Shown: positions 28,101-36,819 of the stretch, in pieces
How positions within the stretch are numbered: the first letter of the stretch is position 1
Layout: every line of letters starts with the position of its first letter
Assembly (NCBI GenBank): GCA_011525295.1
Contig: WTGV01000059.1
Coordinates: 124,001 to 188,000 of the forward strand
Origin: Pseudomonadales bacterium
Lineage (GTDB): Bacteria; Pseudomonadota; Gammaproteobacteria; Pseudomonadales; Azotimanducaceae
Length of the DNA: 64,000 nt
Reading direction: 5' to 3'
Program-made: the position numbers and the translations under genes
Notes under the pieces: generated by a model
What the model saw: the letters and a program-made list of their open reading frames with translations, nothing else
Databases searched by the model: none
Told to the model about the DNA's origin: nothing

Positions 28101-28910
28101 GCTCAAATCCAAAAATAGACCTGCTGGGTTTTCAACAGGATCGGTTGGTTGCAGGTCAATGTTTCCAATCAGGGATGCAGATGCTGAGGTCCCATTCATC
28201 AACACCTGTGCATTTAGGACCGTCTCTTCTAGAAAGTCCCAACCTAGCAAGCTAGTTGGCACGACAAAATCGTGCGCTTGAACATTGAGCACACGTTCCT
28301 GTGTACGCCGCCAAAACCCTCGAGAACTTGATTCGTAGAGCAACGAAATTGAGCAATGATCACACTCAGCCAGATCACTAATCGTTGCGTGAAGGCGATA
28401 TAGATCGTTTTGAGTTACTGTCCGGAAAAATCCTTCGTGCTCAAAATTTGCAGAGCCGCAAGTTAGTGAACTACTAAACGCAACATCAACGGTTTTAGCA
28501 TTGTGTAGGAGTGTGTCAATGCTAAACGTACTATCTCCAGACTCGGGAAGTTCAAATCTACAAGCAGACTGCTCGACTACATTCAACGCTACATGTTCCA
28601 CTTGAATCGTGCGAAACACGTAGGTATTGCGCCAAAACGAAGCCAGTGTATCTAGTTCTGCAGTGATGTCTTCGATGTGTAGGCTTGAACTAGTTATTTC
28701 TCCAATTTCTATCACCGGATTAATACCGCGCCAACTAACTGTTAGATCTGAGAACTCTAACCCCTGTTCAGCAAATCTCTGGTTCAGGTTGTCAACGTAG
28801 TTTGGAGCAAACAACGATCCAATGCGCGCGAGGGAAAACAAGCAAGCGAATAGCACAACTAAGATAGTGAGCGTATTTAGAAATATCTTGAGTAGTAACT
28901 TCAGCATCAT
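25182..28910 (-). CDS. yhdP: YhdP-family AsmA-like envelope protein
   Basis: A protein of about 1242 residues of the YhdP (DUF3971/AsmA-like) family, among the largest in the window. An N-terminal membrane anchor is followed by a long, repetitive all-beta periplasmic part, ending in the AsmA-type C-terminal region. YhdP forms a hydrophobic groove thought to carry phospholipid from inner to outer membrane. I start it at ATG 28910, right before the anchor; a GTG at 28967 would add 19 hydrophilic residues. It lies between mreD and tldD, the conserved place in Gammaproteobacteria. Confidence 0.88.
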   Translation of the reverse strand: MMLKLLLKIFLNTLTILVVLFACLFSLARIGSLFAPNYVDNLNQRFAEQGLEFSDLTVSWRGINPVIEIGEITSSSLHIEDITAELDTLASFWRNTYVFRTIQVEHVALNVVEQSACRFELPESGDSTFSIDTLLHNAKTVDVAFSSSLTCGSANFEHEGFFRTVTQNDLYRLHATISDLAECDHCSISLLYESSSRGFWRRTQERVLNVQAHDFVVPTSLLGWDFLEETVLNAQVLMNGTSASASLIGNIDLQPTDPVENPAGLFLDLSFGAEELGFAGKIDASLVDRNNEVVAKLEHFVQQNLNTNHVHGWSHDVSAETVNTFMSIFGVSGHPIRNMVDGLAPTGTLATVQWVQDSTGVVYWAAVDQLGLQQYRGIPSLTLDSLVLTGRGALILAEATTQQIDIEEGRFIFSPFSLTTVDFSGLAMWKQDYLGSTLYGHWIPTPDADAIDFNIEFSKYFPSARQRVKFALDAPSVSATQLRPSLGAFVPQDAFTWIENAVNQAQFNEARLQFVHSMNELNQQTSSIEIFALIDDAKVTFLEDWPEIIQGSGRFWLTRDGLMIEVTSAYTHGSHIEKGTIFLPLAEPLLELEFTADSNFLLLQSYLVDTPITELLPFDPLEYDGSGAIDLMASMKVPLTPEQESLWDVHLELVLADVSLDILPADIQLDDAFGSVGYQFPHFFSSSELSATFYNDPVSLNLSTRDGGLDSPDVVFAFDLNTSVDSISHVTGEWIHSIASGTPQVSGEIVFPINGETTPTIDVRSDLIGVTLTLPKPFHKVVDHSRPMHVHIKLAEPMTVDITMDELNIHTVEAAGSPMRGSVGLGVPPPQITQSTRDWLIAGNVSELVFPIDQSSDTSLPAGLDIEFDDLRINKLVRGRFQLHDLVLDGTFGGESSALTATAEEGSASLSREQGQEWNLSVEQLRFWLSAFDTPDDAPMDPAIFLQLPPVSVSIQDLYLFNEDGEAEDFGSWSFELETTDREVHLQDVVADIRGVTVDTRDHVGIVWDTEKNETRFNGVISGDNLLQVLPKFDVEAEIESENFTVNSDLVWPGSPFDVDALKMSGRIHGDAYNGTLLEVDAGQGILRLLSMFNIASIIQGMNFNPTSVFAKGFQFDRILYDVTLDQSIVQIKEPIHIKGRSSELMFSGNANLADASLTMDVVVRLPFTTNLKWYVALMTGNPTAFLGTLIGSRIFKSQLNRISSAKYRVEGTFETPEIELIGFFNDDLSESPTEGEVIDEE

Positions 28911-29019
28911 GCTAGCAATTTGTTGATTGAGTTGCTCCGTATCAAATTTGACAAACCGAACTGACACTGATGAATGTGTTCTTCAGTTTGAAATTCGTTC
29001 TTAGACCACCAAGCAACTG

Positions 29020-29484
29020 TCAAAATGAGACCTCTGTTTCTTCAGATACTAACCATCGGTCAAGTAGAAAGACCACAAGAACCCAAGTCACCAGAGTTCC
29101 TATCACTGAGTATACGAGAACAAGTGGAGACGGTAGCGTGGTGCCTGCGACAATAATCAGACTTAAATATCTCGCAAGTTCAGCGATTATGCTCGCCAAA
29201 CCCAATCCAGCGAGTTGAAATCGTAGCACAGCTTTATTCTCTCGTTTAGGAATCTTCATACCTAAATAGGTAATTAGACAAAGAATAAGTGAATTCACTC
29301 CGAACGGATACGCAAATAAAGTGTCAAGAAAGAAACCCGTCGTGAATGGTATCAGTAGAGACACTGAAGTGTTGGTATTGGAAGCCCAATAGAAACACAC
29401 CAACAACGGGACGTTGGGTGTGAAGTAACTAACGAACTCAGGTAAAAACGCGAAACTGTGAAAAGCAGAGACGAAGATACTCAA
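29020..29484 (-). CDS. mreD: Rod shape-determining protein MreD
   Basis: A 154-residue integral membrane protein with four to five hydrophobic segments, of the length and position of MreD after mreC. It belongs to the elongasome that guides lateral wall synthesis. Sequence conservation is low in this family, so the call leans on topology and context. The gene is followed directly by yhdP; maf and rng, which often lie between them, are missing. Confidence 0.87.
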   Translation of the reverse strand: MSIFVSAFHSFAFLPEFVSYFTPNVPLLVCFYWASNTNTSVSLLIPFTTGFFLDTLFAYPFGVNSLILCLITYLGMKIPKRENKAVLRFQLAGLGLASIIAELARYLSLIIVAGTTLPSPLVLVYSVIGTLVTWVLVVFLLDRWLVSEETEVSF

Positions 29485-29509
29485 TGACGCGGTAATGATA
29501 AAACCGATG

Positions 29510-30349
29510 TTATTCCGCGGGAGTTTCAGAATACGATGCTCCAGTGAGAATCAAAATATAACGTCGGCGATTTAGTTCCGCGCGCGGGTCGATGGTCACC
29601 CGAACTGCCACCCCAGCTTCGTCATCCTCGCGTGTAGTCACTTCTCCGACCGGGTAGCCGTACGGAAATGTACCTCCTAAACCAGAAGTAATCAATAAAT
29701 CACCTTCTTCTATGTCAGCCGTCAATTCAACATGTTCAAGAGTGAGATGTCTCGAGTCTCCTACACCTGAAAGCACCGCATGGAGGCCAGATCTTTCAAC
29801 TCGTACTGGTACCGCGATGCGCTTGTCCGTGACCATCAATACTCTACTTGTATAAGGAAGCACTTCAACCACTTGGCCAAAAACTCCTGAAGCATCAAGC
29901 ACCGCTGAGCCCTCTTTGACACCGTGTGCTAACCCCCGATTTAACGTAACTTCATCCCTTGCGGGAGATACTAAAGGAGCAGCCAACTCGGCAATTACAT
30001 AGGAAAGCGTCGGTTCCCGTATTCGAAAACCCAGTACTTCGCGTAGTTCGACGTTTGATATTTCCAATGCGCGAAGTTGAGAATTGAGTGAGGATATCTG
30101 TTCATTCTCAACCTCTAAGGCTTCAATGCGTTCTAAGAGTTCGTTGCGATCGCCTAAGTAACTTTTTGAAAACCTGAGAATGTCCTCATATCCATTCGCA
30201 ACGCGTTGTACTCCAAGCGTGACCCAAGTAACAAATTGTCGCGGATGATTTACAACGTTAGTAAAGTACTCTAAGCAAATCGAGAGTATGCAAATAAAGC
30301 AGAGTACCAACAAAGTGTGGATATTCGACGTTTGAGGCGCGGCGGACAT
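29510..30349 (-). CDS. mreC: Rod shape-determining protein MreC
   Basis: A 279-residue MreC. The N-terminal membrane anchor (about 11-27) is followed by a coiled coil (about 68-105) and a periplasmic beta domain with the family stretches LITSGLGGTFPYGYPVG and VTDKRIAVPVRV. It links MreB filaments inside the cell to PBP2 in the periplasm. It starts with ATG 107 bases after mreB. Confidence 0.94.
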   Translation of the reverse strand: MSAAPQTSNIHTLLVLCFICILSICLEYFTNVVNHPRQFVTWVTLGVQRVANGYEDILRFSKSYLGDRNELLERIEALEVENEQISSLNSQLRALEISNVELREVLGFRIREPTLSYVIAELAAPLVSPARDEVTLNRGLAHGVKEGSAVLDASGVFGQVVEVLPYTSRVLMVTDKRIAVPVRVERSGLHAVLSGVGDSRHLTLEHVELTADIEEGDLLITSGLGGTFPYGYPVGEVTTREDDEAGVAVRVTIDPRAELNRRRYILILTGASYSETPAE

Positions 30350-30420
30350 TTACGTGAGAAACCACCCGTTTTGCATCGTCGAACTCGCTTAATTCTTGTT
30401 GTTTTCCTTGCCGTATTAAA

Positions 30421-30445
30421 CAGCCCAACTCAATGAAAGGAGCTG
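30421..30445 (-). terminator. Possible attenuating hairpin between mreB and mreC
   Basis: On the minus strand CAGCTC and GGGCTG can pair (six pairs, one of them G-U) around a 13-base loop, followed by a short TTTAAT tract. It lies just after mreB. Such a weak hairpin could lower mreC/mreD expression relative to mreB, but the stem is short and the U tract poor. Confidence 0.3.
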
Positions 30446-30456
30446 GGACGAGAAAA

Positions 30457-31479
30457 TCAAATGACCAAACTGTCTAAGTAGTCAAACTCAAGAATCTGAC
30501 CACAACCTTTCGCGACGCAGGACAAAGGTTCATCGGCCACCAACACCGGCATGCCTGTTTCTCGTTTCAACAACTCATCTAAGCCATTCAGTAGGGCTCC
30601 GCCACCTGTTAACATGATACCGCTATTTGCGATATCGGCTGCCAGTTCTGGCGGGCATCGTTGTAATACCGACAACACTGCCCCGACAACCTTTGTCGTA
30701 GCTGACGAATAAAGTGCTTCAACCATGTCGTCGCTGTTAAGGCGAAAAGTCCGAGGTATGCCCTGAGCTAAGTCGTGCCCGATCACAGTAACCTCCTGCA
30801 CTTCATCTACTGATATGGCCGTACCGATTTGAATCTTGATTTGTTCGGCGGTAGTCTCCCCAATAACGCAACCCTCCTTCCGGCGAACGTATTGGATCAC
30901 GGCATTATTGAATTCATCACCTCCGACGCGGATACTCTCAGAAACAACAATACCGTTTAAGGCAATGATTGCAATGTCGGTAGTTCCACCGCCGATATCA
31001 ACAACCATTGAACCGTTGGCGTCTTGTATGTTGAGTTCAGCACCGACTGCCGCCGCCAATGGTTCTTCAATGAGAAATACTTCGCGTGCTCCCGCTCCAA
31101 GTACCGTGTCTTTAATTGCTTTCTTTTCGACTTCAGTAGATTTACATGGCATGCAAACCAGTACTCGAGGGCTCCCCGAAAAAAACTTGTTACCTGTCGC
31201 ACGTTCCATAAAGTACCGCAACATCGTGCTTGTGGCTCGAAAATCCGCGATGTGTCCATCTTTCATCGGCCTCGTGACCAGAATCGCGTCAGGGGTTCTA
31301 CCCAGCATCGTTCTAGCTTTTTTGCCTAACGCGACTATTGAGTTGTCGTTCACGCGCGTAGCAACCACTGAAGGTTCGTCGAGAACCACCCCTTTATTCT
31401 TGACGAATATCAACGTGTTCGCTGTCCCTAAATCGATAGACATATCGGGGGAGAATAGACCGCGGATGGTTTTCAACAT
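30457..31479 (-). CDS. mreB: Rod shape-determining protein MreB
   Basis: A 340-residue actin-like MreB. The phosphate-1 motif MSIDLGTANTLIF, the phosphate-2 region VVDIGGGTTDIAIIAL and the adenosine motif GIMLTGGGALLNGLDEL are all intact. The protein polymerises below the inner membrane and positions the cell-wall elongation machinery, so the organism is probably rod shaped. It is the first gene of mreBCD and diverges from gatCAB across a 336-base gap holding a good promoter. Confidence 0.96.
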   Translation of the reverse strand: MLKTIRGLFSPDMSIDLGTANTLIFVKNKGVVLDEPSVVATRVNDNSIVALGKKARTMLGRTPDAILVTRPMKDGHIADFRATSTMLRYFMERATGNKFFSGSPRVLVCMPCKSTEVEKKAIKDTVLGAGAREVFLIEEPLAAAVGAELNIQDANGSMVVDIGGGTTDIAIIALNGIVVSESIRVGGDEFNNAVIQYVRRKEGCVIGETTAEQIKIQIGTAISVDEVQEVTVIGHDLAQGIPRTFRLNSDDMVEALYSSATTKVVGAVLSVLQRCPPELAADIANSGIMLTGGGALLNGLDELLKRETGMPVLVADEPLSCVAKGCGQILEFDYLDSLVI

Positions 31480-31815
31480 AATTTGCTACTTTCTTCTAGT
31501 CGTTTCAATTTACGAGATGGTGTAAACGCGCAAAGGGACGTCTAGGAAACCTGTAGTCAGCTCGTCCGGGCAGAAATTGACGATGTGTAATTGCGCGAGA
31601 TACTTGGTGGACGGTTAGGTCAGGTTAATATCATAAAAGAAACTCTGTCAGTTGCAATATGTTAGTTCGCGTAATGCACTAATTCCATACAGATAGAGCC
31701 AAAACATCGCACAATTACGAAAAAACTTTCATCGCAACACACGACCTTGTCCGGTTATCGTCGAAATTCGATCACATGGCTTAAATTCTTCGACCGTTTT
31801 GTAACTTAGACTACA
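31480..31815. other. Divergent 336-base intergenic region mreB/gatC
   Basis: No gene is visible here. It holds the minus-strand promoter for mreB and, presumably, an unidentified plus-strand promoter for gatCAB. A small perfect dyad, TCGAAATTCGA, lies at 31761-31771, about 45 bases before the gatC start. This divergent arrangement of gatCAB and mreBCD is conserved in Pseudomonas-like Gammaproteobacteria. Confidence 0.7.
31630..31657 (-). promoter_or_regulatory. Sigma-70 promoter for mreBCD
   Basis: On the minus strand TTGCAA (31657-31652) and TATGAT (31635-31630) stand 16 bases apart, a good sigma-70 -35/-10 pair. The likely start point is about 145 bases before the mreB ATG, leaving a long leader. 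Confidence 0.55.
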
Positions 31816-32100
31816 TTGAATTCGAAGATACTAACTGAACTCTGCACACGTTGTGCTTTCACATTGAGTGACGCAGAAAAAGAGACAATCTGTGCCGATT
31901 TAGAACTAATCTTAGAGTATGTGGACCAGATACACACTGTACCCACAGACGGAATCGATCCGTTAGTCCACCCGATCGATATTGGACATTTGCGGACATC
32001 AGATGAGCCGGAAACGTCAGCACATGAAAACTTGAACCAAACTGAATCAGTTAAGACGGCCGAAGGCTTCTACGTAGTACCAAAAGTAATCGAGCCTTAG
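31816..32100 (+). CDS. gatC: Asp/Glu-tRNA amidotransferase subunit C
   Basis: A 94-residue GatC, which stabilises the GatA-GatB complex. It shows the usual layout: N-terminal helices (LCTRCAFTLSDAEKETI), then ILEYVDQI and the conserved VDGIDPLVHP-like stretch. It starts with TTG; no ATG preserves the N-terminal helix. The stop TAG overlaps the GTG start of gatA by one base. Confidence 0.92.
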   Translation: MNSKILTELCTRCAFTLSDAEKETICADLELILEYVDQIHTVPTDGIDPLVHPIDIGHLRTSDEPETSAHENLNQTESVKTAEGFYVVPKVIEP

Positions 32101-33536
32101 TGGACCCATACCAAACCCTCGAGCAATTACGACAATTGCTTGAGAGCAAACAGATTAGCGCGGAGGAATTGTGCCGTTATTTTCTTGATCGAATCGCGCA
32201 GTTTGACCAACAGACAAACTGTTTCGTGTCCGTCGAACCGGAGCAAGTGCTAGCTGAAGCTAGAGGCGCGGACAAGACTAGAGATCAAGGCATCAACGGA
32301 CAGCTATCCGGCATACCGGTGGCACACAAAGACAATTTCTGCGTCCGAGGACAACGAACTTCGTGCTGCTCAAATTTACTACGTACATTCATCTCGCCCT
32401 ATGACGCGACTATTGTCAAAAATATTTCAAAAGAAGGAGGCATCTACTTTGGAAAAACCAACATGGACGAGTTTGCGATGGGAACTAGTAATCAAACGAG
32501 TACTTGGGGACCAGTCCGAAACCCTTGGGACTTAAGCAGAGTCCCTGGAGGTTCATCTGGAGGCTCAGCGGCTGCTGTTGCCGCAGGTTTCGTTCCGGTC
32601 GCGACCGGTTCCGACACTGGTGGTTCGATCCGCCAACCAGCTTCGTTCTGTGGTGTAACCGGATTCAAACCGACGTATGGACGCTTATCGCGTTATGGCA
32701 TGATCGCGTTCGCGTCGAGCCTAGATCAGGCGGGTACGCTCACCCGTACCGCACAAGACGCAGCCACAATGTTTCGAATAATGCAGGGGCACGATCCACG
32801 AGACGCAACAAGTGAAGCATCATGGAGCGACGACAAAAGAGTATCCGTAAAGCACCCTCTGACTATTGGATATGCTGCTTCCCTATTAAACGATCTTGAT
32901 TCCGAAATCGTAGCTCGTATCGAAGGATCTCGAGAGACTCTTGAGCGGCTAGGTAATAAGTTCAAAGATGTCGAAGTATTTGACCAAGATTTAGCACTAT
33001 CCAGTTATTACATCATTTCATGTGCAGAAGCGTCCTCGAACCTTGCCCGGTTTGACGGCATCCGTTATGGTACTAGAACGAAGTCAGCGTCGTCGATTCA
33101 GGAGTTATACGAAAACACGAGGAGTCAAGGTTTCGGCGATGAAGTGAAACGTCGTTTGCTAGCCGGAACCTACTTTCTATCCACCAATTCTCCGGAGAAC
33201 TATGTTCAGAAAGCTCAAAAACTGCGTCGCATGGTGTACGCACTCTATCAAGAGCTCTTTCAGAAGGTGGATGTTGTCCTAGCACCGTCTGCGCCGTCGA
33301 CAGCGTTTCGGCTCGATGAACAACTTGACTCAACAGATATGTACCGGCAAGACCGATTTACGGTCCCTGTTAATTTGTGCGGTTTGCCCGCAGTAAGCAT
33401 ACCATGTGGACTGGTGAATGGATTACCCATCGGCGTGCAACTTATCGGACCACAATACGGCGATGAACTAATACTCGACGTCGCGTATCGTTTCCAAAGT
33501 GAAACTTCGTGGCATCTCCATCGACCTAAGCTATGA
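32100..33536 (+). CDS. gatA: Asp/Glu-tRNA amidotransferase subunit A
   Basis: A 478-residue amidase-signature protein that releases ammonia from glutamine for transamidation. The catalytic triad is readable: Lys77 in PVAHKDNF, cis-Ser152 in GGSSGGS and nucleophile Ser176 in TGGSIRQPA. The product supplies Gln-tRNA and/or Asn-tRNA by correcting misacylated tRNA, so the organism probably lacks at least one of the direct synthetases. It starts with GTG overlapping gatC and ends in ATGA overlap with gatB. Confidence 0.95.
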   Translation: MDPYQTLEQLRQLLESKQISAEELCRYFLDRIAQFDQQTNCFVSVEPEQVLAEARGADKTRDQGINGQLSGIPVAHKDNFCVRGQRTSCCSNLLRTFISPYDATIVKNISKEGGIYFGKTNMDEFAMGTSNQTSTWGPVRNPWDLSRVPGGSSGGSAAAVAAGFVPVATGSDTGGSIRQPASFCGVTGFKPTYGRLSRYGMIAFASSLDQAGTLTRTAQDAATMFRIMQGHDPRDATSEASWSDDKRVSVKHPLTIGYAASLLNDLDSEIVARIEGSRETLERLGNKFKDVEVFDQDLALSSYYIISCAEASSNLARFDGIRYGTRTKSASSIQELYENTRSQGFGDEVKRRLLAGTYFLSTNSPENYVQKAQKLRRMVYALYQELFQKVDVVLAPSAPSTAFRLDEQLDSTDMYRQDRFTVPVNLCGLPAVSIPCGLVNGLPIGVQLIGPQYGDELILDVAYRFQSETSWHLHRPKL

Positions 33537-35017
33537 GTGAAATAGATGCTAGTTGGGAAGCCGTAATCGGTCTTGAAGTCCATGTGCAACTCAATACTCG
33601 AACTAAGTTGTTTTCGCGTACCCTAAATGGAGACGTATCGGCTACTCCTAATCAGTATGCCAATCTTGTTGACTTAGCGTACCCAGGAACATTACCTGTC
33701 TTAAATCAAGCAGCGTTAACACACGCTATTAGATTTGGGACGGCAGTCGACGGTTCGATTGCGAGAGTTTGTTTATTTGAGCGAAAACACTATTTTTACC
33801 CAGACCTTCCCAAAGGCTATCAAATCAGTCAGTACTCTCAACCGATCGTCGGTTCTGGTTTATTCACCCTATGGTTTGAAGACGGTCAAACCAAAGCGAT
33901 TAGAATCCGACAAGCCCATCTCGAAGAGGATGCAGGGAAGTCGATACACGATTGGCTACCTAACTCAACGGTCCTTGATTTCAATCGTGCAGGTACGCCT
34001 CTATTAGAAATCGTTACTGAACCAGATTTGCGTACTCCTTTGGAGGCGGCAATGTTTCTACGGCAGCTTCACGCTCTCGTAATTTGGCTCGGTTTGGGTT
34101 CTGGAAACCTCAACGAAGGAGCGATACGGTGCGACGCAAACATATCCTTGCGTCCACAAGGAAACAATAGCCACGGAACAGCTTGTGAACTAAAGAATCT
34201 CAATTCATTCAAGTTCTTAAAAAACGCTTTGCAGTATGAAATTGAACGACAAGTCACGGTATTGTCCGCGGGTGCAACAGTTCAACGAGAGACGAGATCG
34301 TACGACCCAGTGTCTGGTTCCACTCGATCTATGCGTCCAAAAGAAAAACACAAAGAATACCGCTATTTCCCAGATCCTGACCTGCCTCCTATTCCGATTG
34401 CTGAACGGACAATTGCTCAAATTAAATCGAGTATGCCTGAATTACCTGCTACGGTGAGAAACAGATTTGTAAGAGACTTTGATTTGGCAGCAGACCATGC
34501 ATATCGACTCACGCTCGAAAAACCTCTGGCAGAACTATTTGAGGCTACCGCAAAGTTGTGTAAAGACCCTCAAGCGACTGCCAACTGGATTCTGGGCGAA
34601 GTGACAGCGTTGCGGAAAGGGAAGCAGTCTCTGACACAAGACATTGCTATCTCTGCGAGACAGCTTTCTCAACTCATCGAACGAGTAACAGACGGAACAC
34701 TATCCGTGAACAACGGAAAGGATTTACTTAGAAAACTCTGGGAAACTGATCTGGATCTCGACCAGATCATGAAGACGCAGGACATGGCTCAGATCTCTGA
34801 TCGCGATCAAATCTCCAACTGGGCTAAAAGAGTCATCGAAGAAAATGAAGAGCTCATTCCAAAGCTATTGGCTGGCGAAGAGAAACTCTATGAATATTTC
34901 ATTGGACAGGTTATGAGTCTTTCTCAAGGGAAAGCTAATCCACAGTTGGTGCGACACGCTTTGGAAACCCTTGTATTAGCGGAATACAAGCACAATTCTG
35001 CCAAGAATTACGATTAA
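33533..35017 (+). CDS. gatB: Asp/Glu-tRNA amidotransferase subunit B
   Basis: A 494-residue GatB, the subunit that binds and phosphorylates the mischarged tRNA. The N-terminal EAVIGLEVHVQLNTRTKLF and the RCDANISLRPQG segment are signatures; a helical GatB/YqeY tail follows from about residue 340. It is complete and of normal length. It is the last gene of gatCAB; 48 bases separate it from the reductase. Confidence 0.95.
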   Translation: MSEIDASWEAVIGLEVHVQLNTRTKLFSRTLNGDVSATPNQYANLVDLAYPGTLPVLNQAALTHAIRFGTAVDGSIARVCLFERKHYFYPDLPKGYQISQYSQPIVGSGLFTLWFEDGQTKAIRIRQAHLEEDAGKSIHDWLPNSTVLDFNRAGTPLLEIVTEPDLRTPLEAAMFLRQLHALVIWLGLGSGNLNEGAIRCDANISLRPQGNNSHGTACELKNLNSFKFLKNALQYEIERQVTVLSAGATVQRETRSYDPVSGSTRSMRPKEKHKEYRYFPDPDLPPIPIAERTIAQIKSSMPELPATVRNRFVRDFDLAADHAYRLTLEKPLAELFEATAKLCKDPQATANWILGEVTALRKGKQSLTQDIAISARQLSQLIERVTDGTLSVNNGKDLLRKLWETDLDLDQIMKTQDMAQISDRDQISNWAKRVIEENEELIPKLLAGEEKLYEYFIGQVMSLSQGKANPQLVRHALETLVLAEYKHNSAKNYD

Positions 35018-35065
35018 GTTCTGCAAGCCTCCAATCGTACAATACTTTAAGGAACAAAACAGTCT

Positions 35066-36103
35066 ATGATCGATACAGAGTCCTTAATCATTGGTGCTGG
35101 CCCCTGTGGTCTCTTCCAAGTCTTTGAATTGGGATTACAGGGCATAACAGCTCATGTCGTTGATGCATTACCCGAAGTTGGCGGGCAGTGTACCGCGCTA
35201 TATCCGGATAAGCCTATTTATGACATACCCGCGATCCCCGTGTGTAGTGCAGAAGAGCTCGTAAGTCGACTGAGCGATCAAATACAACCGTTTGACGCCA
35301 GCTTTCACCTCGATCAGCAAGTAGTTCAAATTCAATCGATAGACTCGGAAACGTTTAGAGTTGAGACTTCTAAGGGGACCGTGTTTCAAACGAAGTCAAT
35401 TGTGATTGCCGGTGGTGTGGGATCTTTTCAAGCAATGCCACTTCGAGCCAAAGGTACCGAGGATGTCAGTTCCGACTTCCTACACTATCGAATTACTGAC
35501 AGGTCTCAGTTCAAGGACAAGCGGTTAGTAATCCTTGGTGGGGGGGATTCGGCATTGGATTGGGCTCTAGAGTTAGTAGATTTCGCATCTTCACTCACGT
35601 TAATACACCGTAGTGAAAAATTTCGCGCTGCTACCGCATCAGTACAGCGTATGCGAGACCTCGTTGCCGACAAAGCTATGGACTTTTTTGTGGGTAACGC
35701 AACAACTGTAGTAAGCGACAACGGCAAAATCAGGGAAGTTCACATCACGAAACCCGATCGAGAAGTTGTATCCTTACCCATCGATCACCTGTTGGTTTTT
35801 TTCGGTCTATCACCAAAGTTAGGACCAATCGCTGACTGGGGACTAGAGATTACCAAGAATCAAATCGAAACTGATACGGAAAGATTTGAAACTAACATTC
35901 CAGGAATTTATGCCGTAGGTGACATTGCCAATTACCCTGGGAAGAAAAAACTCATTCTGTCAGGTTTCCACGAAGCCGCTCTAGTTTCGTTCGCCATCAA
36001 AAAACGACTGTTTCCTGAAGAAAAAGCATTCTTGCAATACACGACTACTAGCCCTCTGATGCACCAACGATTAGGGCTTGCAAACCCACCCGAAGAAGAG
36101 TAA
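35066..36103 (+). CDS. Thioredoxin-reductase-like ferredoxin-NADP reductase
   Basis: A 345-residue flavoprotein of the TrxR-like ferredoxin/flavodoxin-NADP reductase type (as in Bacillus YumC). FAD binding is by IIGAGPCGL (residues 8-16) and NAD(P) by VILGGGDSALDWALEL near the middle; the GIYAVGDIANYPGKKKLI segment closes the FAD site. The CxxC redox motif of thioredoxin reductase is absent, as expected for this group. The enzyme should move electrons between NADPH and a ferredoxin or flavodoxin. Its partner is not in the window. Confidence 0.88.
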   Translation: MIDTESLIIGAGPCGLFQVFELGLQGITAHVVDALPEVGGQCTALYPDKPIYDIPAIPVCSAEELVSRLSDQIQPFDASFHLDQQVVQIQSIDSETFRVETSKGTVFQTKSIVIAGGVGSFQAMPLRAKGTEDVSSDFLHYRITDRSQFKDKRLVILGGGDSALDWALELVDFASSLTLIHRSEKFRAATASVQRMRDLVADKAMDFFVGNATTVVSDNGKIREVHITKPDREVVSLPIDHLLVFFGLSPKLGPIADWGLEITKNQIETDTERFETNIPGIYAVGDIANYPGKKKLILSGFHEAALVSFAIKKRLFPEEKAFLQYTTTSPLMHQRLGLANPPEEE

Positions 36104-36111
36104 ATCTCATC

Positions 36112-36139
36112 CAAGGAAAACCTTGATAGACTCTATCAA
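36112..36139. repeat. Two overlapping inverted repeats upstream of the YrbL-like gene
   Basis: CAAGG-AAAA-CCTTG (36112-36125) overlaps TTGATA-GACTC-TATCAA (36123-36139). The two hairpins are mutually exclusive at three bases. They lie between the reductase stop and the ATG at 36157 and could be an operator or an RNA switch-like pair; no U tract follows, so they are unlikely to be a terminator. Confidence 0.5.
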
Positions 36140-36156
36140 AGTGGTAATTTACAGTC

Positions 36157-36819
36157 ATGGGATTCATCGACTCAAGCGTCCCTGAACAACATACTATCGT
36201 GAATGTGGGTCAACTCACTCCCTTTGCGATTGGTGGTACTAGATTGTGCTTTATCCATCCAGAAGACTCAAACAAGTGTATTAAAGTACTACGTGAAGAC
36301 CGTACTCCTCAAACTCGTCGGCAACTAACAAAAGGAATAAAAAAGTTGCGACCCGTGAAACATTGGGATGATCAGCAGAAAGAACTAACCGCATATAGAC
36401 AATTGCTCGCACGAGACACACCGGCTTTGTGGCACCATATCCCAGAGTTTTTCGGTAGTGTGGAAACTGACCTCGGATTGGGAATCGTGACTCGGATTTA
36501 TCGAAATTTTGATAGCAAGTTCCCAAGAAATTTAGAGGAAGAAGTACCCTACGGCATTGATGACAGTCTTAAGAAAGGAATCGCAGACTTTAAATCCTGG
36601 TTGCGTCGGGAGCTAGTTGTTACACGCGACTTATTACCACACAATATCATCGTGGTCCGTGACTCATTGCAACACTGCCGTCTCATGATTGTCGATGGCT
36701 TAGGCAATAGTGAATGGATTCCAGTGTCCACTTGGTTTCGGTCCTTTGCTAGTCGGAAGATCGAACGTAAGATCTCCAAGTTCAACCATCGAGTCGAGAG
36801 CTTGCTTGTAAATCAATGA
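36157..36819 (+). CDS. YrbL-like kinase-fold protein
   Basis: A 220-residue protein resembling YrbL, a PhoP-regulated protein of the protein-kinase-like/LPS-core-kinase fold. Recognisable parts are FAIGGTRLCFIHPED followed by KCIKVLRED (Lys for nucleotide binding), then RDLLPHNIIVVRD, which matches the kinase catalytic HxDxxxxN loop with the first residues altered. The C-terminal IVDGLGNSEWIP matches the DFG-like region. Function is not established; acting on an envelope glycan or on a protein are both possible. Its stop overlaps the start of the methyltransferase gene by ATGA. Confidence 0.65.
   Translation: MGFIDSSVPEQHTIVNVGQLTPFAIGGTRLCFIHPEDSNKCIKVLREDRTPQTRRQLTKGIKKLRPVKHWDDQQKELTAYRQLLARDTPALWHHIPEFFGSVETDLGLGIVTRIYRNFDSKFPRNLEEEVPYGIDDSLKKGIADFKSWLRRELVVTRDLLPHNIIVVRDSLQHCRLMIVDGLGNSEWIPVSTWFRSFASRKIERKISKFNHRVESLLVNQ

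Noticed and set aside
30836-31525. A 229-codon plus-strand frame opposite mreB
   Set aside because: It is the antisense shadow of a conserved mreB, is rich in Ser, Thr and Ile as such shadows are, and matches no family.
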